64,000 bases of DNA from Cristatella mucedo. Taxonomy: Eukaryota; Bryozoa; Phylactolaemata; Cristatellidae. The number at the start of each line of letters is the position of its first letter. Within the stretch, counting starts at the first letter, position 1. A program made the position numbers and the translations under genes. Under the pieces are notes generated by a model. It worked only from the letters and a program-made list of their open reading frames with translations. It was not told where the DNA came from and made no database searches. The DNA lies in assembly GCA_009760855.2 (NCBI GenBank), contig WPIO01000103.1, forward strand, positions 484,001 to 548,000, read 5' to 3'. Positions 26,018 to 36,394 of the stretch are shown here, piece by piece.

Positions 26018-26660
26018 TAATAATGATAATAATACACTTGATAAAGCGTTCTCAGAGAACTCAATCTCTTTCTAGGCACTTTACATTGGCTGCAGAGGAA
26101 ACACGATCGAGTGGTGAGTGATATCATGCTCGCTAAACAACATGAATAGCATGGTTAGGGGTGACATGCACAGCGTCAGCATGCAAGTGTGGTTAGTGGC
26201 AGCATGCAATAGTGTCAGCACGCACAAGCACATGAAGGACGAATCACAGGGACCCACTAAATGCTGTCCTAAATAGGTGCGTTTTTAGTTTCTTTTTAAA
26301 TGTCAGGGGAGTTCGTCACGGAAGTCGGTCGTAAGTTCCAGGCTTTGGGAGGATACGAACTACAGACATGGTCTCTAAAGGATTTGAGGTTCGGACGAGC
26401 TGTAGGTAAACAGTTAAATTCCGAAAAGCAGGTGGTACGATGCTTAGCCTGATGGGGGAGTAGATCTGAGAGATAGGCTGGAGCCAACGAATGAAGAGAC
26501 CTAAAAGTGAGCGACACAACCTTGAAGTCGATCCGTTGCTTGACTGGTAGCCAGTGCAGGCCGGCGAGAAGTGGTGTGATGTGGCAACTGTGACGCTCAC
26601 GACAGACAGGCCAAGCTGCAGAGTTTTGCACCAGCTGTAAGCGCCTGATTGGGCCTTCAG
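26018..26660 (-). mobile_element. LINE-A 3' copy
   Basis: Minus-strand translation contains CRERHSCHITPLLAGLHWLP, VKQRIDFKVVSLTFRSLHSL and APAYLSDLLPHQAKHRTT, then the 3' UTR and tail. A frameshift or deletion near 26330 joins the frames. Confidence 0.88.
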
Positions 26661-26804
26661 TTCGTCCGCACCGTAGGCCTGCACCTACCTTTTGGCGTTA
26701 CCACCTGCATTGACTTTGCATCATTTTAGGATCCTGCTAAAGAAGCATATTTTCCTCTCAGCTTTCTCTGAGCCCTAGTGAACTTGTCTTTTATGTTCCT
26801 TTGT

Positions 26805-26868
26805 GCCACATAGTTTGAGCCCACGACCTCGGATAGACCTTGGTCGGGGCGAGCACCTAATCATGTTT
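26805..26868 (-). mobile_element. SINE-A head fragment
   Basis: The plus strand reads 'gtttgagcccacgacctcgg' and 'ttggtcggggcgagcaccta', the complement of the SINE-A B box and the following head region. The tail is missing. Confidence 0.6.
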
Positions 26869-27229
26869 TTGCACATTTACTAGTGCATTGTTTGCGGCAT
26901 GCTATTAGCCGGGCATTCCATTACTATGCAAAGGCCTGGAGTGTTTTCTTGAGTGCCTTTACACGCTGGTCTAAGATAACACAGGAGTGCTTTTGCAGGC
27001 TTGTTTAATGAAACGGTAGCATTATAAATAGGCCAGAATAGCACTGCATAGATATTTATTATTCGCGGTTGCTGAATTATAATGGCCTGGAACCGGTTAT
27101 GTGATGATCCGAGGTTAGGCAGGATAAAAACTAAGCCATTCGAATGAGCAGTGAGCTGCGCTTGAGCTGTAGGCTTTGAGCCAAGCTTAGCTCTAGACCA
27201 CTCGGGGTCAGGGTCAGGTCCTAGGGAGC

Positions 27230-27670
27230 AGCTAGGGCTTGACTCCTCTATACCTAGCTGAACTGCGGCACCAGTTTCAGCCTCCTCGTGCACCAACAGG
27301 TCTTGTACCGACAATAAATTAGCTGTTTCATGCCTCCACTTAAAGACCGCTGGCGACAGAAGCTTTGGCTCTGCAGGTCTTAGGCTGCGGAACTCACTTC
27401 CGCGATTCTCCAGCAGCGACAACTACTTTCCTGCTGCCGACTACGTCACATCCTTTCCGACAGTCCTGAACTGCTGCTTCCATATTACTAATTACCTCAA
27501 CTGCTCTATTGACTCTGCTATGCTTCCCACTTACTCTCTGTTGCGTAAGTGGAAGTCGGTCGGCTACCGAATGCATACCAAATGCCGCCCAGGCTGTGAG
27601 TGCGCCATACAAAACTCCCCTGCGTAATGCCCACATAGCCTTTGTGGTGTTACTGATTGAGGTAGATAAC
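27230..27670 (+). mobile_element. LINE-B 3' copy (CR1-like C-terminus)
   Basis: Plus-strand frames, with small frameshifts, give YLAELRHQFQP followed by a LKTAGDRSF / LRLRNSLP segment. That is the end of a CR1-type reverse transcriptase protein. A LINE-B tail with 'cacatagcctttgtggtgtt' follows. It overlaps an unrelated minus-strand open frame that is most likely chance. Confidence 0.65.
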
Positions 27671-27684
27671 ATAGCAAAACAGAA

Positions 27685-27826
27685 CAGAACATAACATAAC
27701 ATAACATAACATAACGTAACATAACACAACACAACACAACACAACACAACACAACACAACACAACACAACACAACATAACATAACACAACATAACACAAC
27801 ATAACATAACATAACATATGAATGCC
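27685..27826. repeat. Pentanucleotide repeat (AACAT/AACAC)n
   Basis: About 28 five-base units alternating between ataac and acaac blocks. It directly follows the LINE-B tail, so it may have grown from that element's terminal simple repeat. Confidence 0.95.
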
Positions 27827-28480
27827 GTACGTGGGTTGTCGTCCGCCACGGCGGCTTGCGTATGCTGGTAACCATACGGCGCTGCCGAAAGGATTTCTCT
27901 ACGCTAGGTGCGTGAACTTGCTATCTTAAGGTATGAGCAATATTCTTTTCTGCCGTATTCCGCAACAGTCGGCGCATTTGCGTGCATTGGGTCTGCACCT
28001 ATAAGTCGCTAGCTGCGATCCATATCTGAAGGGCTACGCCACCATTTGTCGCTCATCGGCTGGGACTAGCACCGTTATGAACGTGTTGCTGCGGGCTAGT
28101 AATTTTAGGATGTGGAAGCATCTAAACTCAGTTTTAACACGAGTATGATGTCGAGTAATTTAAGCATGATGTCCTGCATGCCAATGATTCTCCACCACTG
28201 ATTCTCTGGCAGCGAGATTTCAACGTTTTTGGGCAGAGATTGTTTTCTCAAAGGGCGCAATACAAGCGACTTCCTGCTAGCATTAATATACTCGTTAACG
28301 ACAGTTAATTCTCGGCGCCGGTCACAAATATTATTTGAGAGACTCGTTGAAGGTACACTCGTTAAAAGCCAAACATAGTGAGATGGCTGGGGCGTCTAAT
28401 ATCTGTTGGGCTCGGTGTAGCCGCTGCCTCGGCGCGTGACGCTTGCCGAAGCGCATATGCAAGAGGACATGGACTTGGGA
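27827..28480. other. Intergenic, no feature recognised
   Basis: No exon or repeat family was recognised. Confidence 0.4.
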
Positions 28481-28672
28481 TGAAGGTACGGCTGCTTATG
28501 CATGGTGACACTGTGCATGCTACCACTAACCTTATTTGCATGCTCACCATGTTATGCTTGTTGACATTGAGCATTAGACATTCCATCGTGCTTCCTTTAA
28601 AGCATATGTTAAGCGCCTAAAAGAGATTAAGTTCTCTGGGGGCGCCATATAAATGTATTATTTTTTTTATTA
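28480..28672 (+). mobile_element. LINE-A 3' UTR and tail
   Basis: Shows 'ttatgcatggtgacactgtg', 'catgctaccactaacctt', 'aagcgcctaaaagagattaa' and 'gttctctgggggcgccatat', the ordered LINE-A 3' end on the plus strand. Confidence 0.7.
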
Positions 28673-29370
28673 ATTGTAAGTATTCTATTATAGAGGCCAG
28701 AATACCTGCAAGAAGCGAGTGAATAAAGTCGAGACGGGATGACAAAAATGCACCAACCAACTTGGATTGGGAAACAGGGTTAAGCAGACCTGAATTTTTG
28801 CAACGTTACGCAGCCGAAAGGAGGCACACTTGGCTGTCGAGCTAATGTAGTTGTCTGGTGTTTAGATAGGTTGAGACGCGCTACAGTTGAGGATCTTGCA
28901 ATCCCCGAGTCTAGTTCGTTTGCCTAGAAAGAGATTTACTTAGCTTAGGAAGATAAACAAATTATTCAAATTAGTAATTTTTTATTTCTAATATTATTTA
29001 ACCTGTACATCACGAATTAGCCTAAACACATCTAGACGAGAGGGCGCTGGAAAATATAGCAAGCAAGTTTAGAAATAGTCTATGCTGACGCATGACAGCA
29101 AATTTGTTTCGCTCTTTTTTTAGGTTGCTGATAATCTGACTTGCGTGTTCGTACTCGTAAAATAAATAAGCCATTTGCTGCTTAATTTTGAACTAACGCT
29201 TCAGGTCACGTGAATATTTTTCCATCCAATGTCTGTGGCCGCTGCCCTTAATAGCCGTTTAGTATTTCGGTGCATGCACTTCGAATTGCTCAAAATTTGT
29301 CACAACTGTCGTGTTTTTACGAAACTCGTGTAGTTTGTTCGCACAGCAGAGAGACAGCCGATTCCCAACA
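28673..29370. other. Intergenic, no feature recognised
   Basis: AT-rich sequence without a supported exon. At 28700-28860 a decayed LINE-A-like patch may be present ('agtcgagacgggatgacaaa', 'gagctaatgtagttgtctgg'), similar to 42885-43010. Confidence 0.3.
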
Positions 29371-29479
29371 CCGACAGTTTATTACTAACGCACGGAGCCG
29401 AAGAGCGCACGGCTCCCCTCGGCCCCTGCTCTCACATGACTCCCGTCCCCTGGTCGACTCCGATGACTCATCGACTACC

Positions 29480-29690
29480 ACCGTTCACCGGCCGACCCTG
29501 ATGGCGAATCCACCATCTGGTCACCAGCTGGTCCATGCCACATCAAAGGCGGACCACAGCAGTGCACTGGCCGACCCTGATGGTGAATCCTCCACCTGGC
29601 CACCAGCTGGTTACCGGCCTGTGTCCATACCATATCACAGGCGGACCACAGCTGTGCACCGGCCCCTCTCGGTGGTGCTTCTAACCGCTC
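29480..29690 (+). repeat. Imperfect tandem duplication, about 80-93 bp period
   Basis: The blocks 'ggccgaccctgatgg...aatcc', 'caccagctggt' and 'aggcggaccacagc' occur twice in order, followed by a partial third 'caccggcccc'. It lies in a 190-codon open frame (29270-29842, +) with no recognisable domain, which may be an unknown repeat element. Confidence 0.7.
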
Positions 29691-30129
29691 ACCAGTGGCT
29701 TATCAGGAGCCTGCATACAATACATAAATACGAACTACACGCTCCCTTGACCTTAAGGTCACAAATCAGGAGCCGGCATACAATACATACACACATACGT
29801 ACATACGAACTACAACTCGCTCAAACTTTGCTAATATTTTAATTTTTCACAGAATTTCTACAGAGCGCAAAGTGCAAAAGTTGCCCAGCCTGCTCGAGAA
29901 GTTTAACCTTCTTCCTTCACACAGGAAGCGTGGCGTAACGTAAAAAAAGGGGCTTTAAAGCGTCCTACGCAGCAGTAATTTCACTCGGTCGGGGCATACA
30001 CAGCTGTAGGGTGCGCCTATCTTCGCAATCGGCTATTATAACAACGGCCAAGTCAAACAAAGGTACGGCTGTCGTGGCGAGAAGGCCCACTTGCGACGTC
30101 GTAAGACAGGCACGGTCCACTTGTCAACG

Positions 30130-30275
30130 CCGAGCTGGGTTGGTCCAGCGGACAAAGTGCTCGCCCCGAATAAGGTCTGGCTGAGGTCGTGGGCTCGAGC
30201 CCTGAGGCATATGTGAAGCGCCTGAATAGAGATTTAGTTCTCTTGGGGCGCTATACAAATGAATTATATGTAATT
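30130..30275 (+). mobile_element. SINE-A copy, near full length
   Basis: Head 'gccgagctgggttggtccag', 'cggacaaagtgctcgcccc', B box 'gtgggctcgagccctg', 'gtgaagcgcctgaatagaga', tail 'ttctcttggggcgctataca'. It lies about 0.9 kb upstream of SDHAF4. Confidence 0.88.
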
Positions 30276-30839
30276 ATATATAACGAACGCTTTGCGTTGG
30301 AATGCAACTCCGGAGACACTCAGCGGGCGAGGCTGCGGCGAGGTGGGTGGGGGCGGGGCAATGCTCCGCTATAGGTCGGGCTCAAGCGGCTAGGACGGGC
30401 TGCCCTTACACCAAAATGACAGCCATCTAAGCCAGATGTTCGCAAAAGAGTCTGCCGCTCTCACTTTGGTTCCCATCAGCTTACCGATTTCCCTTTCCAA
30501 CGTGCTTCTGGCGCAGGGCTGCCAGGCTGAGAGAGCGGTTGCAGAGATTTGTCATACGGCGAGCATTCGGCTTCAAGTTTCAAGTTATGGGTCCTGCAGG
30601 CGAAATCTATCGTTTTTTCTTATTGCTAAATGAACCTAAGAAGCGTGCCACAGCAGCTCGCGTCTCGCCCGCGCGTACAGCTTCAGTACCCGCAAGACAG
30701 GGCGATCGCTATTTTTCCAGTTAGAAAACGTCCTTTGAAGTTCCCGAGAAGGTAAGCTCTTGAAAGAAGAGTCTAAAGAGGCCTGTCTTGTTGCGCATCT
30801 CCGACGCGCAACTTGAAGCTCGTCGCTCACCTCCAGAGG

Positions 30840-30885
30840 CTTCGAGAGCTTTCGAGAGCTTTCGAGAGCTTTCGAGCCAGAGGCT
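30840..30885. repeat. Short tandem repeat, 11-bp unit
   Basis: Three to four copies of 'agctttcgag' occur in a row in the 5' flank of SDHAF4. Confidence 0.85.
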
Positions 30886-31171
30886 TCGCCTAAGCTTTTT
30901 GCACAATGCCTTCGCAGAGCGGCTAGCCATAGTAACGGCTAGTGATGCGAGAACGCCTAGGTAAAATTTTGCTTTGCAATAGCTCACTCTCTGTAACCTC
31001 ACTTCGGTTATCGAACGCAGCTGTCGCCAGCCTTGTCGGTCAACGTGAAGACGTAAATGTACGAAACCGGGAGTAGATATACGTCGCGCTACATGAAAGG
31101 AGGGCTCTCGCGAAGGTGAAGGTGACAATGCTTCCTGTCGGTTAGCCCCCCGTTGGCTTCTGCGAACCCGC

Positions 31172-34100
31172 ATGTCTTCCAAAGTATTCGCGGCGCGCAG
31201 TAGCCTATTTATTTGGAACCGTGAGTACAACAGTGCGAGAACCTGAAGATTGCTGCGTCTTTAAAATTGGCAGCGTTGTGAGAATGGGTATGAAATACGC
31301 GGTCTGTCTGCCGTTTAGCGGCGCTGTTGAGAGACGATGTCAGCAGACTCCCGTCGACCGTTTGGTCGGCGCCCGTTCGTTGACCAAGCGCGGAGAGTGC
31401 GGCTCGCATCTCGGCTTCTGTCTTGTTAATGGAATTAAATGAATTAGGCTGAATGCTGTGCATCCGGCAGTTGGATCGGAAGCGCGGTGCTTCGGGGTGG
31501 CTGGCTCATAATTGCGTAATTCGTTCGTCCACGAATTCTCGCAGCTCGCACTGTTGCAGCCGAACCCGCCGCTGCCTTGAGCCACATGTCTGTCTGTGCA
31601 TGACGCTATGTCTGTGCATGAAGCTCCAGATCTCTACACAGCGGAGAGGATAGACAAGCCTGTCGTTTGTCATCCGTGTGCACAGGACTTGGAATGCCGG
31701 TGGAAGCGTTAATCACGACGTTGCCTGTTTTTAATTAGTGCAGCTACTCGCTGCGTGCGCTCGTAGCTTCTGATCTCATTGTGTCCGCTTCGCTTATTTT
31801 AAAAGATTTTTCATTAAAATGCCGCCGTGGTTGATGAGACGTCAAAGCGCTGATGTTCCTAATGAAGGATTCTGCTTGTGCGGTTTTTATACGTGACTTT
31901 TGCACTCTACGCTTGTTGGTTTTCTGATTGTGTGCTTTGGCTTAGCTTTTTTTTTTTACTTTCATAGCACGTTTTCTCATTTACGGGCCTGCCTGCCTTC
32001 TAGGGCTGCCATAACGTGCTGGACCCCATAGGCGTGCGACCTTATAGAAGTCTTCAGGCAAGTCCTGAAGAAATGCAAGGTGCTAACTCAGCCACACGTT
32101 CTCTGCCACTAAAGGAACTCAGCAAGATTTAGACTCCCTCTAGAACAAGGCTAGCTATCTAGTACTGAACCTGACCACTGCAACTCACACGCACGACAGT
32201 GTCCAGAACTGAATTCACTGTGCGACGAAAGCGTTTTCTAATGGGTTTTTGTCAGTGGTCGATGCCTCAGCTAGCCATTCATTTATGTCTCGGAGTGATC
32301 CCGACAGAGATGCTGCGGTGATGCTAAAAGGCGTATCTATTTGTATCAAAGCTTAGAATAGTCTCAGTCAAAATAGTCTTTGAGCAGACTGCTTGGCAGT
32401 TAGATGGGACAAAGCACGGAATTCTGCTTAAGATAATAGTCTCCATGCAAAATTATCCGAGGGCCTTTTGGCTTGCTTTTCATTTGTGCTTATGCGTGCT
32501 GACACTGTGCATGCTGCCACTGCCACTCTTGCATGCTGATCCTGTGCATGTCACCCCTAACCATGTTATTCATTTTGTTCGTTTATCAAGCGTGATATTA
32601 CTCACCATTCAATTGCATTTCCCTTTTGCAGCAAATGTAAAGTGCCTAGAGAGAGATGGGAGTTCTCTGAGGGCACTTTATCAAGTGCATTATTATAATT
32701 ATTATTTCAAGAGAAGTAGAGGTGTACTGTGCTGTTCACTAATGCCAATGTCACCCAAGGTAGGCAGCAAGTGTCAGTCAAGAAGGGTAGCCATTAATTT
32801 GCTCTTTTGCTTCGTACTTAGATAAGTAAAACATCCAATTTGGTCACTGCAGTTGTGACATCACGTCTATATTTCTGTAGCTTACTCCTTGCAGGTCTTC
32901 CTGCATGAGCAACAGGCCGCTAAAGTTGGTGCAAATCTTGGCAGCTAGGCTTGTCTGTCATAAACGTCACAACTGCCACGTTGCAATAATCCGATCTGCA
33001 CTGGCTCAACAGCAAGCAGTATATCGACACCAATTCTGGAGCCTACCTGCCTTAAATACATTCGATTCGCGGAATCCAGCAGTTTACCAATACCTCGTAC
33101 AAACCTCAAATCCTTTGGAGACCGTGTATTTAGTTCGTATGCTCCCAAAGCCTGGAACTCACTCCCAACTTGCGTCACGACATCCCCTGACTTGACCACA
33201 TTTAAAAAGAAATTAAAAACCTATTTAGGACAGCATTTAGTGGGTCCCTTTAATTTGTCCTATGTGCCTATGCGTGCTGACACTGTGCATGCTGCCACTG
33301 CCACACTTGCATGCTGACCTTGTGCATGTCACCCCTAACTGTGTTATTCATGTTGTTCATCAAGCATGATATTACTCACCATTCAATCGCGTTTCCCATG
33401 CAGCAAATGTAAAGCACCTAGAAAGAGATTGAGTTCTCCGAGGGCACTTTATCAAGTGCATTATTATTATTATATTCAGGTGTTCCATCCCACCACAAGC
33501 TCCTCTGACTTTGGTCCATTGCATGTGCCTCTAACGAATTATATGTATGCCCTCAAAGTCTATAACTCACTGCTAAAGGACATTACGACATCCCACGGCT
33601 TGAATATATTTAAAAAGAACCCCAAAATCTTACCCTTTTTAAAGTATTTGGTCAGTCTGTGTGAATTGTTCTTGGTGTACGTGTGTTTGCTGAAATTATG
33701 TTATGATAACCAATTGACATGCTTCCATTCCAGCACATCTAGCACAAAGTGCACAGAAAGAGATTCAGTTCTCTTAAAGTGCTATATAAATCTCATACGT
33801 TTTTGTTCATATTATTGCCATCAATGGATAATTTAACACGCTTTCCAGTAATATATCGTTTTTGTAGCTTCTGAGAGTTTTGATCCACCCTAATCCTACC
33901 TTCAGTGTTTAACTTTAAGTTGATGCATTTTTAGAGGATACTCCATCTGCTATAATGTTCTCACCAATTTTGTCATATACAGACCATGCCAGTTTGAAGC
34001 GCTGTTAAGTTGAAAGGTAGTACCGAGGCTTGCACGTTTCTTTTTTCAAATGAACAGTTTTTTCATTAATGCTGACAATGCAGTATACAGAGATTAATTA

Positions 34101-34696
34101 ACTTGGTGTGGTGTGTATGTTATGCTATTGTTCTCTACACAGCCCCGATGAATGCCTTATGTACGCTGGTTCTTTTTCAACTGCTGTCATCACGTGTAAG
34201 GTCTGCGCTGCCTTTGACAGTAGTGGCATCACTGCATATCGCTTAGTTGACTGGCCCATTTCAGCTTTTTCTTAATTTCTCCCCTATTTCTCTGTGGTTG
34301 TTAGTATTTAGTCTACACCTTTTCATCTTGTATGCTAATGTTCGATGAGCTTCACGTAGAATTATCTCTCACGTCGTGTTATAACTTTATGCAGGGCTCC
34401 GTGCATTCACACCAAATTCTACACTTCTTCGAGCCCGATCAAGTGCCAAGGCAGCATCGGATGAACCGCCGAAGCAATCGGCTCCACTGCGCAAAGCTCG
34501 CACGCCCGTCGGAAAATTAGACGACGAGATACAGACTCCGACTGCTTTTCAGAAACACCCGAACGCTGAAAAGGAGCCGCTCGAGGCATACCCTGATGAC
34601 CGAAATCCGGCTACCGGCGAGATCGGCGGGCCGCGTGGCCCCGAACCGACACGCTTTGGAGATTGGGAACGAAAAGGCCGGGTTACAGACTTCTAG
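31172..34696 (+). CDS. SDHAF4: Succinate dehydrogenase assembly factor 4
   Basis: Two exons, 31172-31220 and 34395-34696, join in phase 1 (donor gtgagt, acceptor tatgcag) to give 116 residues; human SDHAF4 is 108. The N-terminus ([16 protein letters not shown], then RLRAFTPN and RARSSAKAA) is basic, hydroxylated and without acidic residues, as expected of a mitochondrial presequence. The C-terminus carries the DUF1674 signature: [40 protein letters not shown] at the stop. In other organisms this matrix protein binds flavinylated SDHA, promotes its joining to SDHB and limits radical formation during complex II assembly. The 3.2-kb intron holds three LINE-A fragments. A poly(A) signal was not obvious downstream. 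The identification is secure; the exact first exon is inferred from phase, donor and targeting character. Confidence 0.95.
32455..32720 (+). mobile_element. LINE-A 3' UTR and tail, in the SDHAF4 intron
   Basis: Shows 'gcttatgcgtgctgacactg', 'tgcatgtcacccctaaccat', 'gcaaatgtaaagtgcctaga' and 'gggcactttatcaagtgcat', followed by an ATT-rich end. Confidence 0.85.
32840..33475 (+). mobile_element. LINE-A 3' copy, in the SDHAF4 intron
   Basis: Decayed coding end ([20 protein letters not shown]; then [18 protein letters not shown]) is followed by a complete 3' UTR and tail ending in (ATT)n. The coding part has a deletion between the HCHVA segment and the final block. Confidence 0.85.
33476..33815 (+). 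mobile_element. Diverged LINE-A 3' copy, in the SDHAF4 intron
   Basis: Coding end with [19 protein letters not shown] and [11 protein letters not shown], then a tail 'gagattcagttctcttaaag' and 'tgctatataaatctcatacg'. More diverged than neighbouring copies, probably an older subfamily. Confidence 0.7.
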
Positions 34697-35165
34697 TGTT
34701 TGTCATCACATGCTTGATTTAACATATGGTGCGGCGTCGAGTGCAGAGCAACTTCTTCGGAATTATTCGTGGTGCTTGCACCGTTAGTGAGCTGTTTCTG
34801 CACGATTAAGGAGAGTGCTTTTTACGAAACTTTGTTTGCTCGCCAGCATCTTGTGTTCTTCAGTTACCATTGGATACCATTCCATCACTACAGCAGCTCC
34901 AGTGCTGTGACAGCATCTTGTACTGCCGATTGGTGGCTTTATCTGCACTACAACTTTCGTGTACAGATTGAAGGATTGGCACGAAATACTCGAGTGTACA
35001 TTAACCTGAGCTTTGAACGCCTAGGCTCATGTATGCTAATACTTGCTAACGTTGCTCATAGCATCGCACCTGACTGTGGATATAAGCCTGAATGCAGCAA
35101 TATGTTTGTGAGTGCCCTGTGACTCTTATTATACACGTGCACTACTTTAGACACTGTTAGAATCG
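34697..35165 (+). other. 3' flank of SDHAF4
   Basis: Immediately after the stop no open frame continues. This should contain the 3' UTR, but no canonical AATAAA was seen. Open frames here show no recognisable domain. Confidence 0.4.
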
Positions 35166-35252
35166 ATGCCCGTAAACCTAAACCTTAGAGATTGAGTTCT
35201 CTGAGGGTGCTTTATCAAGTATATTATTATTATTATTATTATTAACCTGCAC
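35165..35252 (+). mobile_element. LINE-A tail
   Basis: Reads 'agagattgagttctctgagg', 'gtgctttatcaagtatatta' and then (ATT)n, the terminal segment of LINE-A. Confidence 0.75.
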
Positions 35253-35743
35253 AGATAGTTGCTTAGTATTGTCGTACCTTGATTTTCCTATGCTAACAAA
35301 CCTGCAATCGATGCGGCGATTCTTTGAATGGGGCAAGGAACTTTCTACTTTGTCTCGTTATACTTAGTCTGCAGTCAGTATTTCTGACTTAACCTACATT
35401 AGCATGTAACATGAAGGGGTCAAGTAAGATATTCCTATACATCTGAATTATCTGCCCTTGTCTTTCTTGGTGAAGTATTATGCCTTCGTAAATGACTTAA
35501 TACAAGACGGGCTGGGTTGGCCTGGGTTGGGGAGGGGGTAATAGGCAAGGGGGTAACACAGGCAGGTGGGTCTTTGCCTAATAAGGCACTAACATCCCCA
35601 CATAAGTGAACTGAGACTGCTCCGAAGTACAGAAGATGGCTGTTAACTGGTGAAGTAAAGTAAAGTGGGTGAGTGACCCACCGCATGGTCAGCTGAAAGC
35701 TGAAGCTCAGCGAAGGTGCTCCTATATAACACCCATAGACTAG

Positions 35744-35843
35744 CAGCCTGTTGCAGCCGATTCTTTAGTGTCTGCTGCAAGTAGGATAATATTATCAGCC
35801 TGTTGCAGCCGATTCTTTAGTGTCTGCTGCAAGTAGGATAATA
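35744..35843 (+). repeat. Perfect tandem duplication of about 50 bp
   Basis: The segment beginning 'cagcctgttgcagccgattc' and ending 'ctgcaagtaggataat' occurs twice, back to back, without mismatch, so the duplication is recent. Confidence 0.95.
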
Positions 35844-35849
35844 ATAAGG

Positions 35850-35935
35850 ATGCATTTGATATAGCGCCCTCAGAGAACTTAATCTCTTTCTAAGCACTTT
35901 ACATATGCTGGAAAGGAAGCATGGTCGAATGGTGA
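35850..35935 (-). mobile_element. LINE-A tail
   Basis: The plus strand reads 'gatatagcgccctcagagaa', 'cttaatctctttctaagcac' and 'tttacatatgctggaaagg', the complement of the LINE-A terminus. Confidence 0.75.
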
Positions 35936-35937
35936 AT

Positions 35938-36022
35938 GTAGGACATTGCCCCCCCCATATTAACCACCGGACTATTCCCTCCTGGTGGACCCTAGGACAT
36001 TCCCCCCCCCGTAGGACATTGC
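35938..36022. repeat. C-rich repeats of 'taggacattgccccc'
   Basis: Three copies of a 'taggacatt' plus poly-C motif occur within 85 bp. A related 'gggggaacatcccgggggatg' block follows at 36359. Confidence 0.6.
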
Positions 36023-36051
36023 CCCCTATGTTACTGAATGTATAATTAAGA

Positions 36052-36052
<1 letters not shown>

Positions 36053-36144
<92 letters not shown>

Positions 36145-36165
36145 TACATATATATATATATATAT
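36053..36165. repeat. (CA)n followed by (TA)n microsatellite
   Basis: About 87 bp of pure CA followed by TACATA and TA repeats. Confidence 0.98.
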
Positions 36166-36394
36166 AATGAAGTTGACCCTCTATTGAAATAAAATCAACA
36201 GTATAATTAGACGTTTTGTTAATTCCGTATGACATATTTACTGGTTGGCCTTGCACTACACAGTCCATTTGAGTAATCTAATCACAAAAACTGTGCTTTG
36301 GTGTTTTGTTCAATGAACTTCTGATAGGCTAATCAGATAAATCACGCAAACCCTAAACAGGGGGAACATCCCGGGGGATGTCCGTTCATCTCGA

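Noticed and set aside
26880-27422. 180-codon minus-strand open frame
   Set aside because: It overlaps a plus-strand LINE-B coding end with recognisable motifs, so the minus frame is probably a shadow.
27685-27826. CRISPR-like or telomere-like array
   Set aside because: It is a simple pentanucleotide repeat without spacers and does not match TTAGGG-type units.
35817-36268. Open frames rich in V-C over the (CA)n tract
   Set aside because: Microsatellite artefacts.
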